From: Paenisporosarcina quisquiliarum_A | GTDB taxonomy: Bacteria; Bacillota; Bacilli; Bacillales_A; Planococcaceae | Assembly (NCBI RefSeq): GCF_043641925.1 | Contig: NZ_JBHZRU010000001.1 | Span: forward strand, 124,001-188,000 | Direction: 5' to 3' | DNA: 64,000 bases | Part shown: one piece after another, positions 40,207-49,419 of the stretch | How the letters are laid out: every line of letters starts with the position of its first letter | Numbering within the stretch: position 1 is the stretch's first letter | Position numbers and translations under genes: made by a program | The notes under the pieces: model-generated | Databases searched by the model: none | What the model saw: only the letters and a program-made list of their open reading frames with translations | Told to the model about the DNA's origin: nothing

Positions 40207-41220
40207 TTGTCCAGGAAAGAAAAAGACTTATCAGGTAAGCAAAAAGCTGCTCTCCTGTTAATCTCGCTGGGTCCTGAAGTATCCGCTGCCATTTACAAAC
40301 ATCTTAATGAAGATGAAATAGAGCGTCTTACTTTAGAAATATCAGGCGTTAAAAAAGTAGAACCAGAAGTTAAGGAAGATATTATAGAAGAATTCCATAC
40401 AATTGCATTGGCTCAAGACTACATCTCGCAAGGTGGTATTGGTTATGCGAGAACAGTTCTTGAAAAAGCACTTGGGTCTGATCATGCTCAATCTATTATC
40501 AACAGATTGACATCTTCGTTGCAAGTTCGTCCATTCGACTTCGCGCGAAGAGCAGATCCTTCTCAAATATTTAACTTTATTCAAAACGAACATCCGCAAA
40601 CCATTGCACTAATTCTTTCTTATTTAGAGGCACAGCAAGCTGGAACGATTTTGTCGTCACTTCCACAAGAGGTGCAAGCAGATATCGCGAAACGTATTGC
40701 GACGATGGATTCTACTTCACCAGAAGTTATTAGTGAGATTGAATCTGTACTTGAACGAAAATTATCATCAACTGTAACCCAGGATTACACAGAAACAGGC
40801 GGTATTGATGCAGTTGTCGAAGTCTTAAATGGTGTTGACAGACAAACTGAAAAAACGATTTTAGATGCACTTGAAATTCAAGATCCAGAACTTGCAGAAG
40901 AAATCAAAAAACGCATGTTTGTCTTTGAAGATATTGTTACACTGGATAATCGCTCCATTCAACGTGTGGTTCGTGATTGTGAAAATGAAGATTTACTACT
41001 ATCGATGAAAGTGTCGAGCGAAGAAGTAAAAGATATCATTTTCCGCAATATGTCCCAACGTATGGCTGAAACGTTTAAAGAAGAGATGGAAATTATGGGG
41101 CCAGTGCGATTGCGTGATGTTGAAGAAGCACAATCTCGAATTGTTGCCGTTATCAGACGCCTAGAAGATGCGGGAGAGATCATTATAGCTCGTGGCGGAG
41201 GAGATGACGTCATTGTCTAG
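40207..41220 (+). CDS. fliG: Flagellar motor switch protein FliG
   Basis: This 337-residue protein transmits torque from the stator and sets rotation direction. It has KQKAALLLISLGPEVSAAIY, the EHPQTIALILSYL armadillo block (about 119-131), and the C-terminal charged torque helix region. It starts with TTG after ATGGGGGG; no ATG is available in the right place. The end GGGDDVIV is conserved. It overlaps fliH. Confidence 0.96.
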   Translation: MSRKEKDLSGKQKAALLLISLGPEVSAAIYKHLNEDEIERLTLEISGVKKVEPEVKEDIIEEFHTIALAQDYISQGGIGYARTVLEKALGSDHAQSIINRLTSSLQVRPFDFARRADPSQIFNFIQNEHPQTIALILSYLEAQQAGTILSSLPQEVQADIAKRIATMDSTSPEVISEIESVLERKLSSTVTQDYTETGGIDAVVEVLNGVDRQTEKTILDALEIQDPELAEEIKKRMFVFEDIVTLDNRSIQRVVRDCENEDLLLSMKVSSEEVKDIIFRNMSQRMAETFKEEMEIMGPVRLRDVEEAQSRIVAVIRRLEDAGEIIIARGGGDDVIV

Positions 41221-41983
41221 AATCATCCGATCAGAATTTGCAAGTGCATCAAATGAACCATCAAAATCCATTCAAATTCGAAATCTTTCTTTCCAATCTG
41301 AAGTAACTGAAGAAAAGCCTTTGACGATCGATATGCTTTTAAAAGAGCGTGACGTTCTTATGAAAAAGGCTATGGATGAAATTGAACTTGAGCGAAACCT
41401 TTTGATGAACCAAAAGCAACAAACTCAAGTTTACATTGAACAGGAAAGAACAAAATGGGAACAAGATAAAATTGAGTTTAAACAGCAAGCTTACGAAGAA
41501 GGTTTTCAGCAAGGTTTTGAAGAGGGGCATCAAAAAGTTCAAAGCGATATGACGCATGCCATCCAACAAGCCAATGAGACCATGCAACATACACACGATA
41601 ATGCCAAAAAATATATCGATGAGCAGGAAAAGGTCATCTTAGAATTATCACTTCGAACAGCTGAACGAATTTTAGGAATAGCTTTAGAAGAAAATGAAGA
41701 ACATTATTTAGCTCTTGTTAAGAGAGGGTTAAAGGAAGCACGAGAAATGAAAGAAATCAAACTGTACGTTCCAACCATTCACCATGCACTCGTATCTGCA
41801 AATAGAGATGAGTTAGCATCCATTTTTCCAGTAGATGTACCGTTTATGATTTTCGTGAATGAAGACTTGCAAGCAACTGATTGTTATATAGAAACCAATC
41901 ACGGACGAATCGTCGTAAGTGTTGATGAACAATTAACTCAATTGAGATTAAAGCTAACAGAAATACTTGAAAGTCAGGAGTGA
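41213..41983 (+). CDS. fliH: Flagellar assembly protein FliH
   Basis: This 256-residue protein is the stator of the export ATPase FliI. It is rich in glutamine and glutamate, with a coiled coil and the repeated glycine motif QAYEEGFQQGFEEGHQ near residues 95-110. The C-terminal domain resembles F-type ATPase subunits. TTG at 41213 fits the site GGAGGAG, overlapping fliG by 8 bases; ATG at 41204 is too close to that site. Confidence 0.9.
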   Translation: MSRIIRSEFASASNEPSKSIQIRNLSFQSEVTEEKPLTIDMLLKERDVLMKKAMDEIELERNLLMNQKQQTQVYIEQERTKWEQDKIEFKQQAYEEGFQQGFEEGHQKVQSDMTHAIQQANETMQHTHDNAKKYIDEQEKVILELSLRTAERILGIALEENEEHYLALVKRGLKEAREMKEIKLYVPTIHHALVSANRDELASIFPVDVPFMIFVNEDLQATDCYIETNHGRIVVSVDEQLTQLRLKLTEILESQE

Positions 41984-41988
41984 CCATT

Positions 41989-43317
41989 ATGAGAGCCGAT
42001 CAACTATCTGAACATATTCCACATATGACGACGTTTAAGAAATATGGTCGCGTGAAACGTGTAATTGGATTGATGATTGAATCTCAAGGTCCTGAAAGTT
42101 CAATAGGGGATGTTTGTTTTATTCACGTGCCAAGCTCTCGTGGTGGTGTATCCATCATGAAAGCTGAAGTAGTTGGATTTCGAGATGAAATTGTTGTTTT
42201 AATGCCATATACAAATATTCGTGAAATTTCGATTGGATGTTTAGTCGAAGGAACTGGAAAGCCACTTGAGATTAAAGTGGGACCTGCATTAATTGGGAAA
42301 GTATTAGATTCAATGGGTGAACCTATTGATGGTAGTTCGTTACCTAAAGGGTTAATCACAACATGGACAGAACAAGATCCGCCGAATCCATTAACTAGAC
42401 CACCCATCCATGAAAAGCTTGAAGTAGGTGTCAAAGCCATTGACGGCATGTTAACAGTTGGTAACGGGCAGCGTGTCGGGATATTTGCAGGATCTGGTGT
42501 TGGGAAAAGTACATTGCTTGGTATGATCGCAAGAAATACAAAAGCTGATTTAAACGTAATCGCACTTATTGGTGAGCGTGGTCGTGAAGTTCGAGAATTC
42601 ATTGAAAGAGATTTAGGACCTGAAGGACTTAAACGTTCAATTGTAGTTGCTGCAACATCAGACCAACCGGCTTTAATGCGTATCAAAGGTGCATTCACAG
42701 CGACTGCGATTGCGGAATATTTTAGAGACCGAGGCTTAAACGTCATGTTGATGATGGACTCTGTCACACGTGTGGCAATGGCTCAACGAGAAATCGGCCT
42801 AGCTGTTGGAGAACCGCCTGCAACAAGAGGTTATACCCCTTCAGTATTCGCCATATTACCGAAGCTTCTCGAGCGCACAGGGACGAATGAACACGGGTCT
42901 ATTACCGCATTTTACACAGTTTTAGTTGACGGTGACGATATGAATGAACCAATTGCTGATGCAGTTCGAGGAATACTTGATGGACATATTGTTCTCGATC
43001 GTACATTAGCGAATAAAGGTCAGTATCCAGCGATTAATGTATTAAAAAGTGTTAGCCGACTTATGAATCACATTTCAGATGACGATCACGTTAAAGCCGC
43101 AGAGAAGTTAAGGAATTTGTATTACACATATAACAAATCTGAGGATTTAATTAACATCGGTGCATACAAACGTGGGACGTCAAAAGAAATTGATGAAGCC
43201 ATTCAATATGAACCTTTAATCACAGAATACTTGAAGCAAGGGTATCTTGATAAAATTCATATGGATGAAAGTGTAGACCAAATCATTACGTTAGCAAATG
43301 GGAGTGCAAGCAAATGA
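41989..43317 (+). CDS. fliI: Flagellum-specific ATPase FliI
   Basis: This 442-residue hexameric ATPase drives flagellar protein export. Walker A is GIFAGSGVGKSTLLGMIA near residue 165, Walker B NVMLMMDSVTRVA, and the block GEPPATRGYTPSVFA is diagnostic. ATG at 41989 has CAGGAG 8 bases upstream; the GTG at 41980 is inside that site. It overlaps fliJ by 4 bases. Confidence 0.96.
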   Translation: MRADQLSEHIPHMTTFKKYGRVKRVIGLMIESQGPESSIGDVCFIHVPSSRGGVSIMKAEVVGFRDEIVVLMPYTNIREISIGCLVEGTGKPLEIKVGPALIGKVLDSMGEPIDGSSLPKGLITTWTEQDPPNPLTRPPIHEKLEVGVKAIDGMLTVGNGQRVGIFAGSGVGKSTLLGMIARNTKADLNVIALIGERGREVREFIERDLGPEGLKRSIVVAATSDQPALMRIKGAFTATAIAEYFRDRGLNVMLMMDSVTRVAMAQREIGLAVGEPPATRGYTPSVFAILPKLLERTGTNEHGSITAFYTVLVDGDDMNEPIADAVRGILDGHIVLDRTLANKGQYPAINVLKSVSRLMNHISDDDHVKAAEKLRNLYYTYNKSEDLINIGAYKRGTSKEIDEAIQYEPLITEYLKQGYLDKIHMDESVDQIITLANGSASK

Positions 43318-43763
43318 CAGCTTATCATTATCGATTTGAAAATGTTCTGGTCGTTAGAGACCAAGAAAAAAATGAAATGGAACTAGCTTTTAAAGATTCA
43401 GTCCGACACTTTGAAGATGTTGCGACCAGGTTATACGACATGTTGAAAAAGAAAGAAGACGTTCTTGAAAACCAACAAGAGAGAATGACAATTGGATCAA
43501 CGGTTGATGACATCCATCATTTCTCGAGATTCATCAGTGGTTTAGAACGGTCAATTGCTGATATGCAACAAAAAGTAGTACAAGCAAGATCTAAAATGAA
43601 CTGGCATGAAGAAAAGCTAGTTGAAAAGACATTAGAAGTTCGCAAGTACGAAAAGATGAAAGAAAAAGATTTAGGTGCATTTAATGCAGAGCAAGATCGA
43701 CTGGAAATGAATCGATTAGATGAATTATCTTCTCTTACATATAGCAGGAAAGAAACTAGGTGA
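43314..43763 (+). CDS. fliJ: Flagellar export protein FliJ
   Basis: This 149-residue coiled-coil protein stimulates the FliI ATPase and links it to FlhA. It is almost entirely helical and highly charged (KKKEDVLENQQERM, EKTLEVRKYEKMKEKD). Identification relies on position between fliI and ylxF plus this profile, as the family is weakly conserved. Confidence 0.9.
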   Translation: MTAYHYRFENVLVVRDQEKNEMELAFKDSVRHFEDVATRLYDMLKKKEDVLENQQERMTIGSTVDDIHHFSRFISGLERSIADMQQKVVQARSKMNWHEEKLVEKTLEVRKYEKMKEKDLGAFNAEQDRLEMNRLDELSSLTYSRKETR

Positions 43764-43768
43764 TAAAA

Positions 43769-44371
43769 ATGGCAAAACCAACGAAACCAACAATTAAACA
43801 AGGAACAATTGCAGTTGAATCTGAAAAAACAGGGTTTTTAAAAAAACTCTTTATGCTGTTTTTCATTCCTGTTTTATTTGGACTTGCCGTTATACTTATC
43901 ATCGCCCAACTGACGAATATAAACGTTTTTGAATCCGTAACTAAGTTGACGAATGGTGAATCTGAAGAAAATGTCGATTCAGTTGAAGAAGAACAACTTG
44001 TATTTGAAGAAAAGGTTGTTACACTTCAAGCACAAATTCAAGAAAAAGAAGCACAAATCGTTCAACTACAAACGCAACTAGATTCTTCCGCTTCTGAAAA
44101 AGAAGGATTGCTCATTGAACAAGAGCGACTTCTTGAAGAAATTGAACTTTTAAAACGTCAAAAAGATGACACGAAACGAGACTTTGATGAAATAGTGGCA
44201 ACATTTGAGCAAATGTCATCCAAATCTGCTGCGCCAGTCTTAAATAATATGAGTGATGCAGAAGCACTACGAATCTTAACCAATCTAAAACCCGATATAT
44301 TAGCGGGTATCTTAGAAAAAATGACGCCTGAACAAGCTGCCAAATATACAGAACTGATGTCTAAGCAATAA
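43769..44371 (+). CDS. ylxF: MotE-like flagellar operon protein YlxF
   Basis: This 200-residue protein has one membrane helix (about 24-44, LFMLFFIPVLFGLAVILIIA), a coiled coil (about 75-150) and a C-terminal MgtE-N/MotE-like domain (LRILTNLKPDILAGILEKMT, near 168-187). In other bacteria the MotE protein is a chaperone for the stator protein MotC; in Bacillus the function of YlxF is not settled. ATG at 43769 follows AGGTGAT. Confidence 0.88.
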   Translation: MAKPTKPTIKQGTIAVESEKTGFLKKLFMLFFIPVLFGLAVILIIAQLTNINVFESVTKLTNGESEENVDSVEEEQLVFEEKVVTLQAQIQEKEAQIVQLQTQLDSSASEKEGLLIEQERLLEEIELLKRQKDDTKRDFDEIVATFEQMSSKSAAPVLNNMSDAEALRILTNLKPDILAGILEKMTPEQAAKYTELMSKQ

Positions 44372-44400
44372 AAGTCAACTCATTGAAAGGAGGTGAATAA

Positions 44401-45690
44401 ATGAACATCGTCGCAAGCAAAGCACTACCGATTCAAGGAAACTCAGCATCAGCCAATCGTGTAAGCTCACAAACGTCCAATTCATCGACAGCTAAAACAT
44501 CTTCAGAATTCAAGAAGAATGAAGCATTCGGAGCAGTCTTTAATCAATTTTCGGTTAAACAGAATTCTCAAGAAGTGAAAACGCCTGTTACCGATCAATC
44601 ATCTGAGAGTTTAGGTGAAGTGGCCTCACTCTTACAAGTGGATTCTTTAGAAGGTTTATTGAAGTCAATAGACTTAAATGTTGAGGATTTAGATATATCA
44701 GGTCCAATGACATTTGAGAAGTTAGCTAGTTTACTAGAATTGAATGAAGATGAACTAAAGGCTTCGATTGAAGAATTGATAGGTCAAGAAGTGAAAACGA
44801 ATGACTTGTGGGAATTACTTGGTCAAATTGATTTACATGCATCAACCTTTTTGAAGTCTGTGATGGAATCACTTGAAGGTGTTGGGAAAGTACCACCACA
44901 ACAAGCTGCAACTGTCCTTCAATTCTTAAAGGGAGCTGAACTGGCTGCACCAAAAACTGATTTACTTTTAAAACAAGAGTTAGCTGTATTTAATTTAAAA
45001 GAATTGATGCAATCCTTATCATCACAACTTGAAAAATTAATGAATGCAAACTCATCTCAACATGGTTTCTCAAAAGGACAATCATTCCAATCGCTTTCAA
45101 TTAACTTTGCAAAGAGTATGACTCCTGAAAAACTAACTGAAACATCTACAGTTACTCAAACTCAAACTGCATCAAAAGTAACTGAAACGACTACTCAAAC
45201 AGTAACTGTCGGGTTAAATACGCAAGTGAAAACAGAAACTGTAACGGTAAACTTACCGGTTGCTAAAGCTGTACAATCAGAAGCATTAATTAAGGAATTT
45301 CAAGCGTTATTAAACCGATCACAATTTGGGAAGACCGGTGGTATGACGAAAATGTTAATCAAAATGTACCCTGAACATCTTGGAACAATCCGAGTAGAAT
45401 TAGTTCAAAAAGACGGCATTATGACCGCACGAATGCTCGCGAATACATCGCTTGGTAAGGAGATGTTAGATAGTCAACTTCATCAATTGAAGTCAGCCTT
45501 TGCTAATGCCAACGTACAAGTAGATCGTATTGATGTCACACAAGCTCTTCAAGACTCAAGCAAGAATGACAAACAACAGCAATTTGGTCAGTCGTTAAAA
45601 CAACAGCAACAAGAACAAGAACAGCAAGATCAAGAAGAAACTCCGGAGCAAATTTCGTTCCGTGAATTCTTAATGGAATTGGAGGCGTAA
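44401..45690 (+). CDS. fliK: Flagellar hook-length control protein FliK
   Basis: This 429-residue exported ruler switches export from hook to filament proteins by contacting FlhB. It is low in complexity, with a glutamine-rich tail (KQQQQEQEQQDQEE). The C-terminal Flg_hook domain is clear (LIKMYPEHLGTIRVELVQKD, about 316-335). AAAGGAGGTG is an ideal ribosome site. The FliK-like ylqG at 23337 has a related domain. Confidence 0.93.
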   Translation: MNIVASKALPIQGNSASANRVSSQTSNSSTAKTSSEFKKNEAFGAVFNQFSVKQNSQEVKTPVTDQSSESLGEVASLLQVDSLEGLLKSIDLNVEDLDISGPMTFEKLASLLELNEDELKASIEELIGQEVKTNDLWELLGQIDLHASTFLKSVMESLEGVGKVPPQQAATVLQFLKGAELAAPKTDLLLKQELAVFNLKELMQSLSSQLEKLMNANSSQHGFSKGQSFQSLSINFAKSMTPEKLTETSTVTQTQTASKVTETTTQTVTVGLNTQVKTETVTVNLPVAKAVQSEALIKEFQALLNRSQFGKTGGMTKMLIKMYPEHLGTIRVELVQKDGIMTARMLANTSLGKEMLDSQLHQLKSAFANANVQVDRIDVTQALQDSSKNDKQQQFGQSLKQQQQEQEQQDQEETPEQISFREFLMELEA

Positions 45691-45692
45691 TT

Positions 45693-46334
45693 TTGGCTGA
45701 TATGAATAAAATCACAAGCAATATGTATTTAGCTCAAAAGCCAGATGAACGTAAAACAGGGAACAGTCAACTTGGTAAAGATGAGTTCTTAAAAATCTTA
45801 ATGGCTCAATTACAAAATCAAGATCCGACAAACCCAATGAAAGATAATGAATTCATTGCTCAAATGGCTCAATTTTCATCATTAGAACAAATGACGAACA
45901 TGACACAAGCATTTGAAAAATTCGCTTCAGGTCAGCAACAAACTCAATTAATTCAATACAATACGTTTGTTGGGAAACAAGTGAAATGGCATGAACTAAC
46001 TGAAGAGTTAGACGCAGATAATAAACCAGTTGTTAATGAAGGCTTAGGATCAATCAAATCAGTTAAATTTGTTGATGGTTCAGTCGAATTCACTTTAACT
46101 GATGGGAAAGTAATTAATCCAGGAAATATCTCTGAAGTACTTTCAAGCGGTGCAACGACTAATAACTTAGTTGAAGCTAGTATGTTAATAGGTAAAACAA
46201 TTGGATACACCGATGGAGAAACTGAGAAGTCAGGCGAAGTCGTATCTGTTTCAAACAAAGATGGAAAGATTCAATATATTTTAGCAGATGGATCGAAAGT
46301 ATCCTCTGATCAATTCTCAAGTATAAGCCAATAA
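45693..46334 (+). CDS. flgD: Flagellar hook capping protein FlgD
   Basis: This 213-residue scaffold guides assembly of the hook. It has LGKDEFLKILMAQLQNQDPT and EFIAQMAQFSSLEQM in the first 75 residues, the family signature. The rest forms the FlgD/FlgL-like barrel (SVEFTLTDGKVINPGNI). TTG at 45693 follows GGAGGCG; ATG at 45702 is 14 bases away from it. It lies three bases after fliK. Confidence 0.95.
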   Translation: MADMNKITSNMYLAQKPDERKTGNSQLGKDEFLKILMAQLQNQDPTNPMKDNEFIAQMAQFSSLEQMTNMTQAFEKFASGQQQTQLIQYNTFVGKQVKWHELTEELDADNKPVVNEGLGSIKSVKFVDGSVEFTLTDGKVINPGNISEVLSSGATTNNLVEASMLIGKTIGYTDGETEKSGEVVSVSNKDGKIQYILADGSKVSSDQFSSISQ

Positions 46335-46350
46335 GGAACGGAGATTCGCA

Positions 46351-46734
46351 ATGGACAAATTGACTATTCAACGCGTTCCACTGCAACCAACAACTGTTCG
46401 TCAAAAATTAAGCACCAAACCGGCATTGCCACCTAAACAATCTTTCTTACAACAGTTACACATAGCCACGGATAAGCAAGAGTTGAAAGTGAGCAAACAC
46501 GCTTCTGAACGACTAGCAGAGAGAAACATTCAGATTACTGATCAAGAATGGCAACGTGTCTCTGACAAAGTATTTGAAGCTCGAAAAAAAGGTGTGAAAG
46601 ACTCACTTGTCTTGATGGAACAAGCTGCACTAATCGTAAGCGCTAAAAACGCAACCGTTATTACAGCAATGGATCGCATGGAAGCGAAAGACCAACTATT
46701 TACGAACATCGATGGAACGATTTTATTAAACTAA
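46351..46734 (+). CDS. Flagellar operon protein of the TIGR02530 type
   Basis: This 127-residue protein of unknown function matches the family found between flgD and flgE in many Bacillales. The block VSKHASERLAERNIQITDQE (about residues 49-68) and the end TAMDRMEAKDQLFTNIDGTI are typical. It has no membrane helix. B. subtilis 168 lacks it at this place, as far as I recall. Its short distance to flgD (16 bases) shows it is part of the operon. Confidence 0.85.
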   Translation: MDKLTIQRVPLQPTTVRQKLSTKPALPPKQSFLQQLHIATDKQELKVSKHASERLAERNIQITDQEWQRVSDKVFEARKKGVKDSLVLMEQAALIVSAKNATVITAMDRMEAKDQLFTNIDGTILLN

Positions 46735-46813
46735 ATGGCAGGACCTAGAAGAGGATGCCAATGTGCTGTGGATCGAATGAAGCAGACACACAATTCTAAG
46801 GAGGAACTAACAA

Positions 46814-47689
46814 ATGTTACGTTCAATGTATTCAGGTATAAGCGGGTTAAAAAACTTTCAAACAAAATTAGATGTAATTGGTAACAACATTTCTAACGTA
46901 AATACTTACGGATTTAAAAAAGGCCGTACTGTATTTAAAGATATGATTTCTCAAACTACTTCTGGAGCTTCAGCTGCTACTGCAACTCGAGGTGGGGTTA
47001 ACCCGAAACAAGTTGGTTTAGGTTCACAAGTAGCTTCAATTGATACGATTCATACAGGCGGTTCATTGCAATCTACTGGACGAGTTTTGGACCTAGCTAT
47101 ATCTGGTGATGGCTTCTTCCAATTAGCAGATGGTGCTGGAGGTTCAGCTACTACAGATCCAACTGGATATGCAACAGGAAGACTATTTTCACGAGCAGGA
47201 AATTTCTACATGGATAGTAGAGGTTTTATAGTTAATGGAGATGGTAAATATTTAGTTGGAACTACACCATCTGCAGCTGATCCAACTATTCCATCTAATC
47301 CTGCCAAGCCTATTAAAATTCCAACGGATGCACAAAGTATGTCAATTGGTCAAGACGGTTCAGTAACATTTGTGGATGTTGGTGGGAACTTAAGAACAGC
47401 TGGACAAATTATGTTAGTTAAATTCCCTAATAGTGGGGGACTAACGAAAACAGGTGCAAACTACTTTGAAAAATCTCCAGCATCTGGAGATCCTACTCCT
47501 TTGGCTGGTGCTGCACCTCTTACTGATGGTCTTGGTGGCGTCCAGTCTGGTTTCCTAGAAATGTCCAACGTTGACCTTTCAGAAGAATTCACTGAAATGA
47601 TCGTGGCTCAACGTGGTTTCCAAGCAAATACACGTATCATTACAACTTCAGATGAAATCTTGCAAGAGTTAGTAAACTTAAAACGATAA
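46814..47689 (+). CDS. flgE: Flagellar hook protein FlgE
   Basis: This 291-residue protein forms the hook. It has the N-terminal rod-type motif MLRSMYSGISGLKNFQTKLD and NISNVNTYGFKKGR, and the C-terminal motif SEEFTEMIVAQRGFQANTRI. It is of the short Bacillus type, somewhat longer than the 264-residue B. subtilis hook protein. AAGGAGG precedes the start. Some annotations would name it FlgG; its place after flgD supports FlgE. Confidence 0.93.
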   Translation: MLRSMYSGISGLKNFQTKLDVIGNNISNVNTYGFKKGRTVFKDMISQTTSGASAATATRGGVNPKQVGLGSQVASIDTIHTGGSLQSTGRVLDLAISGDGFFQLADGAGGSATTDPTGYATGRLFSRAGNFYMDSRGFIVNGDGKYLVGTTPSAADPTIPSNPAKPIKIPTDAQSMSIGQDGSVTFVDVGGNLRTAGQIMLVKFPNSGGLTKTGANYFEKSPASGDPTPLAGAAPLTDGLGGVQSGFLEMSNVDLSEEFTEMIVAQRGFQANTRIITTSDEILQELVNLKR

Positions 47690-47710
47690 ACTAGATGGAT
47701 AAATTCATTG

Positions 47711-47754
47711 TAGAGGGGGGTTGGGCCGACTCCATGTGAGCCCGGCCCTTACCA
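47711..47754 (+). promoter_or_regulatory. Hairpin leader of swrD carrying a displaced ribosome site
   Basis: There is no ribosome site in the usual place before swrD. GAGGGGGG (47713-47720) lies 34 bases upstream. Between them GGGCCG (47723-47728) pairs perfectly with CGGCCC (47743-47748), with a CTC/GAG inner stem. If the hairpin forms, the remaining distance is 8 bases, the normal spacing. The loop contains an ATG followed at once by TGA (47734-47739). Confidence 0.6.
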
Positions 47755-47976
47755 ATGATTGAATTAACTCGCCTTAATGGCAAAGCGTTTTCTTTAAACG
47801 CTTTATACATAGAAACAATTGAGTCATTTCCAGACACTACGATTACCTTAACAACAGGTAGAAAGTATGTCGCATTGGAAAGTGAACAAGAAGTTCATGA
47901 AAAGATTATTCATTTTTACAAGCAAGTTCAGTTATTATCTAACCCCCATTTAAGAGGTGATAAAGATGAAGAATAA
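47755..47976 (+). CDS. swrD: Flagellar power protein SwrD (FlbD family)
   Basis: This 73-residue soluble protein belongs to the FlbD/YlzI family; in B. subtilis SwrD is needed for full motor power and swarming. It starts MIELTRLNGKAFSLNALYIE and continues ETIESFPDTTITLTTGRKYV, the family signature. It overlaps the upstream part of the fliL open frame but ends just after the fliL start. Translation may depend on the hairpin leader described at 47711. Confidence 0.93.
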   Translation: MIELTRLNGKAFSLNALYIETIESFPDTTITLTTGRKYVALESEQEVHEKIIHFYKQVQLLSNPHLRGDKDEE

Positions 47977-48391
47977 GTTATTAACGATTATGCTCATTAT
48001 TTTAGTTTCTATTACCCTTATTGGGGTTGTTGCTCTCATACTAGTCATGCAGTTTAATAAGGATGGGGAAGCTGAAGGGCCAACCATTGATGAAATTATT
48101 GAGTCTTCGGTTGATGTACCTGAAATTACAACGAATTTATCTGCAGATGATTTTATTCGCTTGTCACTTAAGATTCAAACAGACAGTGTGGAAGCAGCTG
48201 AGGAATTAACAAAACGTGATTTCCAGGTGAAAAATATCGTGATTCAAGAATTATCAGAAATGAGTGCTGCTGATTTAGAAGGTAAAGAAGGTAAGCAAAC
48301 ATTTGAAAATGCTTTAAAGCTTCAGATTAACGAACTAATGCATGACGGTGAAGTGCAACAAGTGTACATAACCTCTTACATTATCCAATAA
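47966..48391 (+). CDS. fliL: Flagellar basal body-associated protein FliL
   Basis: This 141-residue inner-membrane protein supports stator function. A single membrane helix lies near residues 4-29 (LLTIMLIILVSITLIGVVAL). The periplasmic domain ends QQVYITSYIIQ. ATG at 47966 is preceded by AAGAGGTGA, overlapping the swrD end by 11 bases. The family is weakly conserved, but the position between swrD and fliM is fixed. Confidence 0.92.
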   Translation: MKNKLLTIMLIILVSITLIGVVALILVMQFNKDGEAEGPTIDEIIESSVDVPEITTNLSADDFIRLSLKIQTDSVEAAEELTKRDFQVKNIVIQELSEMSAADLEGKEGKQTFENALKLQINELMHDGEVQQVYITSYIIQ

Positions 48392-48420
48392 AGAAAAGCT
48401 TTTGATAGGAGGTGGGGAAA

Positions 48421-49419
48421 ATGGCTGGAGATGTGTTATCACAATCCGAGATAGATGCGTTATTGTCTGCTCTTTCTACCGGCGAGATGACGGCTGATGA
48501 GATGAAAAAAGAAGAGGAAACACGAAAAGTAAAAGTTTATGACTTTAAACGTGCTCTTCGATTCTCAAAAGACCAAATCCGAAGTTTGACCCGGATACAC
48601 GAAAATTTTGCTCGATTACTTACAACATTTTTCTCAGCTCAACTTAGAACTTACGTGCAAATCACTGTAGCTTCCGTTGATCAAATTCCTTTTGAAGAAT
48701 TTATACGTTCTATTCCAAATATGACATTAATCAATGTTTTCGAAGTGCCGCCTTTGGACGGGAATATTTTAATGGAAATTAATCCGAACATTGCATACTC
48801 CATGCTCGATCGACTAATGGGTGGGCAAGGAGTTAGTAATAGCAAGGTTGATAGTTTGACAGAGATCGAAACGAAAATAATGACAAATCTTTTTGAACGA
48901 TCGTTTGATAATTTACGAGAAGCTTGGGCAAATGTCGCGGATATTGATCCGATTATGACAGAGCTTGAAGTAAATCCTCAATTTTTACAGATGATTTCAC
49001 CAAATGAAACGGTCGTCGTAATTTCGTTTAATACCATCATTGGTGAAACAAGTGGAATGATTAATATCTGTATTCCACACGTTGTGTTAGAACCCATTGT
49101 TCCTAACCTTTCTGTTCGTTACTGGATGCAAACGAATAAAAAAGCCGTATCTCCAGAGCAACTTGAAATATTAGAGAATCGTGTTAGAAAAGCAGATTTA
49201 CAAATCGTTGCTGAGCTAGGTAAAACTGAGATTTCAATTGAAGATTTCCTTCTCCTGCAACCGCAAGATGTTATACAATTGAATCAGAAAATAGAAGATC
49301 CACTCGTTCTTCGAATAGGTGATGTACCTAAATTTTCTGTTCAACCAGGTAAGTTGAAGAAACGAATGGCTATACAAGTGATTGAACCATTGAAAGGAGG
49401 AGACGAGAATGATGAGTGA
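48421..49419 (+). CDS. fliM: Flagellar motor switch protein FliM
   Basis: This 332-residue C-ring protein binds phosphorylated CheY through its N-terminus (VLSQSEIDALLSALS, residues 5-19). The middle CheC-like domain and the C-terminal SpoA domain follow (FLLLQPQDVIQLNQKIEDPL). AGGAGGTG precedes the ATG at 48421, and the length equals the B. subtilis protein. Confidence 0.96.
   Translation: MAGDVLSQSEIDALLSALSTGEMTADEMKKEEETRKVKVYDFKRALRFSKDQIRSLTRIHENFARLLTTFFSAQLRTYVQITVASVDQIPFEEFIRSIPNMTLINVFEVPPLDGNILMEINPNIAYSMLDRLMGGQGVSNSKVDSLTEIETKIMTNLFERSFDNLREAWANVADIDPIMTELEVNPQFLQMISPNETVVVISFNTIIGETSGMINICIPHVVLEPIVPNLSVRYWMQTNKKAVSPEQLEILENRVRKADLQIVAELGKTEISIEDFLLLQPQDVIQLNQKIEDPLVLRIGDVPKFSVQPGKLKKRMAIQVIEPLKGGDENDE

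Noticed and set aside
42123..42767. Long minus-strand open frame opposite fliI (214 codons)
   Set aside because: It is a codon-bias shadow of the strongly conserved fliI gene; no ribosome site or homology is visible.
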